Origin: Prochlorococcus sp. AG-676-L21
GTDB lineage: Bacteria; Cyanobacteriota; Cyanobacteriia; PCC-6307; Cyanobiaceae
Direction: 5' to 3'
Assembly: GCA_003210915.1 (NCBI GenBank)
Contig: QCUA01000002.1
Coordinates: 1-64,000 of the forward strand
DNA length: 64,000 bases
In this document: positions 23,120 through 30,255 of the stretch, piece by piece
Position numbering within the stretch: the first letter of the stretch is position 1
Layout of the letters: each line of letters opens with the position of its first letter
Made by a program: the position numbers and the translations under genes
The notes under the pieces: generated by a model
The model's database searches: none
Told to the model about the DNA's origin: nothing
The model's input: only the letters and a program-made list of their open reading frames with translations

Positions 23120-24485
23120 TAATTTACTAAGAGCTCCTAACCAGAGTATTGAAGAAACTGGTTACGCTTGGTACGTAGGTAACGCCAGATTAATTAATTT
23201 GTCTGGACGTTTACTTGGAGCACACATTGCACACTCTGGACTTATTGTCTTTTGGGCTGGAGCAATGATGCTCTTTGAGGTTAATCATTTTACATTTGAT
23301 AAACCAATGTGGGAGCAAGGCTTAATCTGTATGCCACACGTTGCGATGTTTGGTTACGGTATTGGACCTGGTGGTGAAGTAACTGACATCATGCCTTTCT
23401 TCCAGGCTGGTGTGGTTCATCTAATAGCTTCTGCAGTTCTTGGCTTCGGTGGGATTTACCACTCATTGGCTGGACCTGAAAAGCTTGAAGAAGATTTTCC
23501 TTTCTTCTCAACTGATTGGAGAGATAAAAATCAAATGACTAACATACTTGGTTACCATTTGATTGTTTTAGGCGTAGGTGCATTAGCATGGTCAGTAAAC
23601 TGGTGTTTTATTGGTGGTGCTTATGATACTTGGGCTCCTGGAGGAGGAGAAGTTAGACTTGTTAACCCAACACTTGATCCAAGGGTAATTCTTGGTTATC
23701 TGTTTAGATCTCCCTGGGGAGGCGCTGGTTCAATAATCGGTGTTAACTCAATAGAAGATATTGTTGGTGGTCATGTCTATGTGGGTGTAACTGCAATTAT
23801 TGGAGGTATATTTCACATCTTTACCAAACCTTTTGGATGGGCTAGAAGAGCATTCATTTGGAATGGAGAAGGACTTCTAAGTTATGCACTTGGTGGAATT
23901 TGTGTTGCAAGTTTTATTGCATCAACTTTCATCTGGTTTAATAACACTGCTTACCCTTCAGAATTCTACGGTCCAACAAATGCTGAAGCTTCACAGGCAC
24001 AAAGCTTTACTTTCCTCGTGAGAGACCAAAGAATTGGAGCTAATGTAGGTTCAACAATGGGCCCAACAGGGTTAGGTAAATATCTCATGAGATCTCCTAC
24101 AGGAGAAATTATATTTGGTGGTGAAACAATGAGATTTTGGGACTTCAGAGGACCATGGTTAGAACCTCTAAGAGGTCCTAACGGATTGAGCCTCGAGAAG
24201 ATCCAAAACGATATTCAGCCTTGGCAAGTAAGAAGAGCAGCTGAATATATGACTCATGCTCCTAATGCTTCTATTAACTCTGTTGGAGGTATTATTACTG
24301 AGCCTAACGCTGTAAACTTTGTTAACTTAAGACAATGGTTAGCTGCAGCTCAATTCTTCCTAGGATGGTTTACATTCATCGGTCACCTTTGGCATGCTGG
24401 TCGTGCTAGAGCAGCCGCCGCCGGTTTCGAAAAAGGAATCGACAGAAAGAGTGAACCAGCTCTAGAAATGTCAGATCTAGATTAA
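23103..24485 (+). CDS. psbC: Photosystem II CP43 protein; GTG start overlapping psbD
   Basis: METPFNNL...; start at GTG 23103, 17-bp overlap with psbD, the conserved psbDC arrangement. Confidence 0.97.
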   Translation: METPFNNLLRAPNQSIEETGYAWYVGNARLINLSGRLLGAHIAHSGLIVFWAGAMMLFEVNHFTFDKPMWEQGLICMPHVAMFGYGIGPGGEVTDIMPFFQAGVVHLIASAVLGFGGIYHSLAGPEKLEEDFPFFSTDWRDKNQMTNILGYHLIVLGVGALAWSVNWCFIGGAYDTWAPGGGEVRLVNPTLDPRVILGYLFRSPWGGAGSIIGVNSIEDIVGGHVYVGVTAIIGGIFHIFTKPFGWARRAFIWNGEGLLSYALGGICVASFIASTFIWFNNTAYPSEFYGPTNAEASQAQSFTFLVRDQRIGANVGSTMGPTGLGKYLMRSPTGEIIFGGETMRFWDFRGPWLEPLRGPNGLSLEKIQNDIQPWQVRRAAEYMTHAPNASINSVGGIITEPNAVNFVNLRQWLAAAQFFLGWFTFIGHLWHAGRARAAAAGFEKGIDRKSEPALEMSDLD

Positions 24486-24503
24486 CTCTAGAATCAACCC
24501 CTT

Positions 24504-24531
24504 AAGCCCTACTATTAGTAGGGCTTTTTTT
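24504..24531 (+). terminator. Rho-independent terminator of psbDC
   Basis: AAGCCCTACTATTAGTAGGGCTTTTTTT. Confidence 0.85.
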
Positions 24532-25156
24532 ATGTCAGAATTAATTGATTTTCTAAATTCTTTCTAAGCCATGGCAAACTTAACCCCATTACATTACTGA
24601 AACAACCTTCTATTTTTTCTATATATTTACCTCCTATACCCTCCAAAGCAAATCCTCCAGCACAATGCAAAGGTTCAAGAGAATCTACATAACTCTTAAT
24701 TTCCCAATCTTCCAACTGTGAAAAATAAACTCTTGAACTTACTGTTTTTCTAATTGTTTCAGTGATATTAAAAATATTTGAAGTTAAATCAAAATTTCCA
24801 ATTATTAAAGTATGACCAGTATGTAGAAACCCAAACTGCCCAGACATTTTTTTCCATCTAATAAATGCTTCTTCTTTATCTGCTGGCTTTCCAAAAGCTT
24901 CCCCTTTAAATTCAAATATTGAATCACAACCAAGAATTTCTACAGAACTAGAATAAAACTTTTCTGGTAAGTCTATTTCTTGGATATTAAGAGCAATACT
25001 ACTAGCTTTTTGAAAAGACAATTCGAGAGCCAAATTAGAGATATCTTTCTCTTTTACTAAAGCTTCATCAAAATTACTTGATATTTGAATAAATTCGATT
25101 TGAGAATTTTCTAGTAATTTCTTTCTAGATTGAGAAGCAGAGGCTAGAATTAACAC
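24530..25156 (-). CDS. maf: Maf family nucleotide pyrophosphatase
   Basis: [39 protein letters not shown]. Confidence 0.92.
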   Translation of the reverse strand: MLILASASQSRKKLLENSQIEFIQISSNFDEALVKEKDISNLALELSFQKASSIALNIQEIDLPEKFYSSSVEILGCDSIFEFKGEAFGKPADKEEAFIRWKKMSGQFGFLHTGHTLIIGNFDLTSNIFNITETIRKTVSSRVYFSQLEDWEIKSYVDSLEPLHCAGGFALEGIGGKYIEKIEGCFSNVMGLSLPWLRKNLENQLILT

Positions 25157-25222
25157 AAATTTTTTATCGAATTATAATTCAATTTACTTATTAATAAATT
25201 TCAAGATTAATATAAATTACTA

Positions 25223-26752
25223 ATGGAATTAATAGAAAAACTACAACCTATTAAAAAGCCCTTGATGGTTTTAGGTACATCTAGCGGGGCAGGCAAATCT
25301 TTAACAGTTACGGCAATAGGAAGGATTCTTAAAAATTCAGGAGAAGAAGCAATACCTTTTAAGGGTCAAAATATGAGTAACAATGCGTGGGTTGATTGGA
25401 ATGGTGGAGAGATGGCATTTTCTCAAGCTTTACAAGCATTTGCTTGCGGGATAATTCCTTCTTCAGAGATGAATCCTATCCTATTAAAACCACAAGGTAA
25501 TTCAACTAGTGAAGTCATTCATTTAGGGAGAAGTAAGGGTATTACAACAGCAAAAGATTACTACAAGGATTGGTTTTCCCCAGGATGGGAAGTAATAAAA
25601 AAAAGTTTGAATTCAATATATGAACGACACCCAAATTGTCGTTTAATTATTGAGGGGGCAGGAAGTCCTGTAGAGATGAATTTAATTCACAGAGACCTTA
25701 CAAACTTAAGAGTTGCAAAGTATTTAAACGCGAATTGCATTTTAGTAACTGACATTGAAAGAGGAGGCGTATTTGCTCAAATAATAGGAACTCTTGAGTT
25801 AATGAAACCGGAAGAAAGAAAACTCATTAAAGGTATATTAATAAACAGATTTAGAGGGGACCTTTCATTATTTGAAGAAGGTAAAAAATGGATAGAAAAC
25901 AAAACAAAAATCCCTGTTTTAGGAATAATTCCTTGGTTAGATGATAAATTCCCTCCAGAGGATTCTTTAGATTTATTAGAAAAAAAATCATCTGTAACCA
26001 ACCCTGAAGTAAAGGTTGGAATTATCAAATTGCCATCTATAAGTAACTTTTCAGATTTTGATCCATTAGAGAATGAAGAATCAATATTAATCAAATGGGT
26101 AAAGGAATCTCAAAATTTAAATCAATTTGATTTTCTTATTATTCCTGGAAGCAAACAGACTCTTAAAGATCAACAATTTCTTAGAGATTCTGGTCTATCA
26201 AAAGATATAAAAAATTATTCAACGAATAAAGGTAATATTTTTGGAATTTGCGGAGGTTTACAAATGTTAGGAACAATTCTTGAAGACCCATTTTTTAAAG
26301 AAGGATCAGAAATCAATTTAGAGAAATCAATTAATGGAATTGGATTACTCCCTTTAAAAACAACTTTCCTTCAAAAAAAGATAACAAGGCAAATAAATTC
26401 TGAGTCAATTTGGCCACACATAACAGAAATCAACGGGTTTGAGATACATAACGGAGTAACTGAAATAGATAACAGTCAAGATACTTTTGAAATAAAACCC
26501 ATTTTTAAGGATTTAGATCTTGGGTGGTATAAAGAAAATATTCAAGGAGGGACTATTGCAGGTACATATATTCATGGAATCTTTGAAAACGATGACTGGC
26601 GAGATCACTATTTAAATTTAATTAGAAAAGGGAAAAACTTACCTTTATTAGACAAGAGAACAAGATCTTATAAAATGAAACGGGAAAACATTATTGATAA
26701 TCTCGCAAATGAATTTAAAAAAAATTTTAATATTTCATCATTGTTAAATTGA
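25223..26752 (+). CDS. cobQ: Cobyric acid synthase
   Basis: LMVLGTSSGAGKSLTVTAIGRIL, PFKGQNMSNNAWV, GICGGLQMLG. Confidence 0.97.
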   Translation: MELIEKLQPIKKPLMVLGTSSGAGKSLTVTAIGRILKNSGEEAIPFKGQNMSNNAWVDWNGGEMAFSQALQAFACGIIPSSEMNPILLKPQGNSTSEVIHLGRSKGITTAKDYYKDWFSPGWEVIKKSLNSIYERHPNCRLIIEGAGSPVEMNLIHRDLTNLRVAKYLNANCILVTDIERGGVFAQIIGTLELMKPEERKLIKGILINRFRGDLSLFEEGKKWIENKTKIPVLGIIPWLDDKFPPEDSLDLLEKKSSVTNPEVKVGIIKLPSISNFSDFDPLENEESILIKWVKESQNLNQFDFLIIPGSKQTLKDQQFLRDSGLSKDIKNYSTNKGNIFGICGGLQMLGTILEDPFFKEGSEINLEKSINGIGLLPLKTTFLQKKITRQINSESIWPHITEINGFEIHNGVTEIDNSQDTFEIKPIFKDLDLGWYKENIQGGTIAGTYIHGIFENDDWRDHYLNLIRKGKNLPLLDKRTRSYKMKRENIIDNLANEFKKNFNISSLLN

Positions 26753-27000
26753 AACAATCAAAAATTAAAATCATATGGCCAAATAACATCGAGATATATG
26801 CCTCAGAAGGAGACGATTGGTTTTCAATTGCTGCAAAGGTAGGTTTAGAAATTCCAACTGGATGTTTAACGGGGAGTTGTGGAGCCTGTGAAATAGATGT
26901 CAATGGAGAAACTGTGAGAGCTTGTGTAAGCAATATTCAAAGTAAAAAAGATTGCTCATTAAGCGTTTCATTTACTACTGACCCTTTCTGGGAAAATTAA
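26749..27000 (+). CDS. [2Fe-2S] ferredoxin (TTG start)
   Basis: GLEIPTGCLTGSCGACEIDVNGETVRACVS. Confidence 0.9.
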   Translation: MKQSKIKIIWPNNIEIYASEGDDWFSIAAKVGLEIPTGCLTGSCGACEIDVNGETVRACVSNIQSKKDCSLSVSFTTDPFWEN

Positions 27001-27189
27001 ATTATTTAATTATCCTTATTAAGGACAAAAACGGAAAAGGTTAAATTACATCACACTCCACATAGGTAGATACTGGCCTATATGGGACTTATTTTTGAGT
27101 AATCAAGGCATATCCATCAACACATTATTGGTATGTATAGCGAACACATTAGACGATATAGAAACGTAAAAATAGTAATGAGTTTGCAT

Positions 27190-27286
27190 AAAAAAAAAGA
27201 CCTTTATTTCTAAAGGTCTTTTTCTGGTTTTACTGAATCAAGTGTTTCCTTGTTTCCACTTTTTCAGTAAAACCTCTCCTACACAC
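27190..27286 (-). ncRNA. Yfr2-family (Cyano-1-like) sRNA candidate
   Basis: Minus strand: GTGTGTAGGAGAGGTTTTACTGAAAAAGTGGAAACAAGGAAACACTTGATTCAGTAAAACC + terminator AAAAAGACCTTTAGAAATAAAGGTCTTTTTTTTT. 12-bp perfect stem (27226-27237/27263-27274), double GGAAACA loop, -10-like TATTAT at 27293-27298. Confidence 0.8.
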
Positions 27287-27388
27287 TTTCACATAATATG
27301 TCTTTTATTTCTTTTCCGTGGAAGGGGGTGAGTAATATTACTTAATTGTCACGTTTACCAGTTACGACCTTAAATACTTAATTGCATT

Positions 27389-27460
27389 AAAAAACACCCT
27401 AATTCTTAAGAATCGGGGCGTTTAGTATCAGAAATTAGTGTGTGAGGAGTTTCTGATGTT
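27389..27460 (-). ncRNA. Yfr1/Yfr10-like sRNA candidate
   Basis: Minus strand contains the exact 11-mer ACTCCTCACAC (27440-27450). It lies mostly in the loop of an 8-bp hairpin ATCAGAAA/TTTCTGAT (27427-27434/27450-27457), followed by terminator CGCCCCGATTCTTAAGAATTAGGGTGTTTTTT (27389-27420). Confidence 0.75.
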
Positions 27461-27516
27461 ATTAATCTAATAGAAAAGATCTCATTTCTAGTGTAATGTT
27501 AACACCATTTCTTTTC

Positions 27517-27723
27517 CTAAAACAGGGAAAGATTTGAAAACTGATTTTTAGTATCTACTACTGCAGTGCTTGTTGAGATTAACTTCCAACCGGCAGAATT
27601 ACGTTTTCTCATAATTACTGCAATCTCATTTTCTTGTCTTTGAGTATTTGCATTGCCTACTGCGTAATAGATATCAAGATCATTTTCTACATGTGACATA
27701 TTTAAATGTGCTGGTTTATTCAA
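27517..27723 (-). CDS. Small hypothetical protein
   Basis: 68-aa ORF, MNKPAHLNMSHVENDLDIYYAVGNANTQRQENEIAVIMRKRNSAGWKLISTSTAVV. Confidence 0.7.
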   Translation of the reverse strand: MNKPAHLNMSHVENDLDIYYAVGNANTQRQENEIAVIMRKRNSAGWKLISTSTAVVDTKNQFSNLSLF

Positions 27724-27792
27724 AGTTAATATTACTCAATCTTTCATCGATACTGAAATGGATTCGATAGGGTTATTAGAAATAATTATTGT

Positions 27793-27897
27793 ATGGTTTT
27801 ACCTTCACCTCAAATTGCAATTGGATTATTGCTTATAAGTATTGGAATCGTAGTCACCTTTGATATCAAAATTGATTTATTTAAAGGTAAAGAGTAA
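27793..27897 (+). CDS. Putative small membrane protein (34 aa)
   Basis: Manual translation MVLPSPQIAIGLLLISIGIVVTFDIKIDLFKGKE*; single hydrophobic helix. Confidence 0.5.
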   Translation: MVLPSPQIAIGLLLISIGIVVTFDIKIDLFKGKE

Positions 27898-28145
27898 AAG
27901 ACAAAAGTTGGATATCTGGCAAAATGATTATATTAATTTGTTCAAAGAATAATCTTGTCAATTAAAGAACGCAATTACGATAATGATGGAACAGATCCAT
28001 CAGAAGAATATTTTAGAAAGAAGAAAAAAGATAATGATGATGATACCTACTTCCCCCTAGAAGAATCAGAACCACCACATTATTAAGAACAGTAGAAAAT
28101 TAATTGACAGATTCTTTAAAATTAAAAAAATAAAAAAATTTAAAT

Positions 28146-28550
28146 ATGACTGAACAAAGGAAAATAGAGAAATTTGGAGTCGGGAATTTGTATCCTGACA
28201 TTCATCCACCAGAATTTTCATTCTTTAAAAAAAAATGTATAGATGTAGCAATTGGATATGATGATGGTTTTACTTTCACTCCTAAATTTGGGAATTTTAA
28301 AGAAACTGAAGATATTTTTGATTACCTAAAACAATATCTTGAAGATAAAGAATTAGAAAAATTAGATATTCGTTTTGATACCTTAAAAACTTGTATATAC
28401 CAAATAAATCCTGAGACATTAGAACTTGGAGAATTATTGGAATGTGAAGGAAGTGATGTTAAATATTTTGAATGGAATAAACAAACTAAAAGTTTTGAAG
28501 AGGTTGAATCAAATTCACTAAGTGATGAAGAAGAAGAATATTTTCACTAA
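28146..28550 (+). CDS. Acidic hypothetical protein
   Basis: 134-aa ORF with coherent composition. Confidence 0.6.
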   Translation: MTEQRKIEKFGVGNLYPDIHPPEFSFFKKKCIDVAIGYDDGFTFTPKFGNFKETEDIFDYLKQYLEDKELEKLDIRFDTLKTCIYQINPETLELGELLECEGSDVKYFEWNKQTKSFEEVESNSLSDEEEEYFH

Positions 28551-28608
28551 GTAATGATAATTCATATTTCCCTTCAGAAGAAACTTAGCAAGTTGAGACA
28601 TTAATAAA

Positions 28609-28812
28609 ATGAATAAAGAGCTTAATTATGAAGAAGGATTATTTAATTACATTGTTTTGAAGGAAGAAAAGGAAGTGATCTTTTATTTACATAATCCCTA
28701 TCCAGATTGCTTAAAAATTCCAGATATAATGAAACAAAGGTTTCCTAGTGATTACAAGAGCATAGTTGTAAATTCTTTGGATGATTTCAAAAAGTATGGA
28801 GCAAAAAGTTGA
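28609..28812 (+). CDS. Hypothetical protein
   Basis: 67-aa ORF; 4-bp overlap with the next ORF. Confidence 0.5.
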   Translation: MNKELNYEEGLFNYIVLKEEKEVIFYLHNPYPDCLKIPDIMKQRFPSDYKSIVVNSLDDFKKYGAKS

Positions 28813-28991
28813 GCACTAAATGGGATGACACTTCATGGCAGAAAGAGTTCTTGAATATGAAGGCACATTCGCCTTCAGATGCCAAACTCTTAATGGGAGG
28901 TGTAAAAGGATTGAAAGGCGCTTGGCGTTTAGGTGTTCTACACGTTGAATACGAAAGATTGAAGAAAGCACAAGAGCAGCAACAGCAATGA
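28809..28991 (+). CDS. Hypothetical protein (TTG start)
   Basis: 60-aa ORF MSTKWDDTSWQKEFLNMKAHSPSDAKLLMGGVKGLKGAWRLGVLHVEYERLK; overlaps neighbours by 4 bp. Confidence 0.55.
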   Translation: MSTKWDDTSWQKEFLNMKAHSPSDAKLLMGGVKGLKGAWRLGVLHVEYERLKKAQEQQQQ

Positions 28992-29173
28992 AAGAAGAAA
29001 TAGATTGGAAAAAAGAATTGCTAGAAAGTGGAAGATTTAACGATCAATTTCAAAAGAATCTTTTAGAGAATAGTGATAAGAACTTCATGCAGGGCATATA
29101 TCTTGGATATATTTATTCCAGATGGAGAAAGATTAGGGGCTTAGATAAAGATGATCCAGTAGAAAATAAGTGA
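28988..29173 (+). CDS. Hypothetical protein
   Basis: 61-aa ORF MKEEIDWKKELLESGRF...; overlaps upstream ORF by 4 bp (operon-like). Confidence 0.55.
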   Translation: MKEEIDWKKELLESGRFNDQFQKNLLENSDKNFMQGIYLGYIYSRWRKIRGLDKDDPVENK

Positions 29174-29404
29174 AAAATGCAATCTTTATACAAAGAGTAT
29201 GAAAAGAAAATTAAATGAAAATGATATCTAATTCCCTAAAGAAGAATCAAAACCACCTCATTATTATCAAGCGATCTTGAGGAATCCACCAACACATTTA
29301 TGCATATACTGGTAAATGTTGGATTATATAGGACAAGCAACTTCTCTAAAATCCCATTTTGACTGCATTATTGCCCACATAGCAGTATTCAGGAAGATTA
29401 TTAA

Positions 29405-29416
29405 ACGGAGAGGGTG
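29405..29416 (+). repeat. Putative attL/attR-like copy of the tRNA-Ser 3' end (distal island boundary)
   Basis: ACGGAGAGGGTG identical and same orientation as 36902-36913 at the 3' end of tRNA-Ser(CGA). Confidence 0.5.
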
Positions 29417-29492
29417 TACATAGAATTCAATCTAGAATTCCAGTATAGACCTACTCTGACCACAGTTTAATTTAGTAATTCATATAAAACCT

Positions 29493-29510
29493 TGAGACAA
29501 CCTAGAGACA
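29493..29510 (+). repeat. Subterminal direct repeat (copy 1)
   Basis: TGAGACAACCTAGAGACA, 17/18 identical to 36761-36778. Confidence 0.65.
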
Positions 29511-29544
29511 TTTTTAGAAAATATTTTTTAATTGAAAGTAAAAT

Positions 29545-30255
29545 TCAAGTAATTAAAAAGTTTCCATTCTCCTTCAACCATTTTTTATGGTTTTTATATG
29601 AAGGATCATATTTCTCAACTTCTTGCCAGAAATTCTTTGAGTGATTGCATTGGATCATATGACAAAGTTCATGAATGACTACATAATCAACAATCGAATG
29701 TGGTGCTTTTATTAGATGCCAATTAAAGGTTAATCTTCCTTTTTTATCGCAAGAACCCCATCTAGTTTTGTAGTTTTTGACTTTTATTTCTCTTGGAGAA
29801 ACTCTAATAATTTCTGAATACTTAATGACTTTATCTTCCAATCTTTTGTACGCCTCTTGGACATACCATTTTTCAATATAAGTTCTAATTCTAAATTTTC
29901 TTACATCTCCAATTTCTGATGCTCGTACGTTTGTATGAAGATAATCACCATCTAATTTAGTTCCTACTCTTCCTCCTTCTACCACTTTTAACTTTAAATT
30001 CTTACCAAAAAGAGCAAAAGATTCACCACTAACAAACTCTCTTTCTTTACTCGCTGGTCTGCTTTGTATTTGAACTACTTTATTTCTAATCCATCTTTTT
30101 TTAGTTTCTAAGATTTCAACTATTTTTCCATCTTTTACTCTATTTGGAACTCTTATTTGAAGTTCATCACCAACAATATGAAGTGCTGAAGTTTTTCTTT
30201 TGGATCGAACCACTTCTACTTTTAATCCAAATAACTCTTTTGGAATTGCACTCAT
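29545..30255 (-). CDS. YgjP-like (DUF45) metallopeptidase
   Basis: VIHELCHMIQCNHSKNFW zinc-binding motif, KNYKTRWGSCDKKGRLTFNWHLIKAP. Confidence 0.9.
   Translation of the reverse strand: MSAIPKELFGLKVEVVRSKRKTSALHIVGDELQIRVPNRVKDGKIVEILETKKRWIRNKVVQIQSRPASKEREFVSGESFALFGKNLKLKVVEGGRVGTKLDGDYLHTNVRASEIGDVRKFRIRTYIEKWYVQEAYKRLEDKVIKYSEIIRVSPREIKVKNYKTRWGSCDKKGRLTFNWHLIKAPHSIVDYVVIHELCHMIQCNHSKNFWQEVEKYDPSYKNHKKWLKENGNFLIT

Noticed and set aside
27420-27460. Plus-strand reading of GTGTGAGGAGT as a Yfr1 sponge or target RNA
   Set aside because: The U-tract terminator and -10-like element are oriented for minus-strand transcription; no terminator found on the plus strand after the hairpin
29405-29416. 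A second tRNA gene at the distal island boundary
   Set aside because: Only the first 12 bp matching the tRNA 3' end are present; no T-arm, anticodon arm or acceptor partner follows
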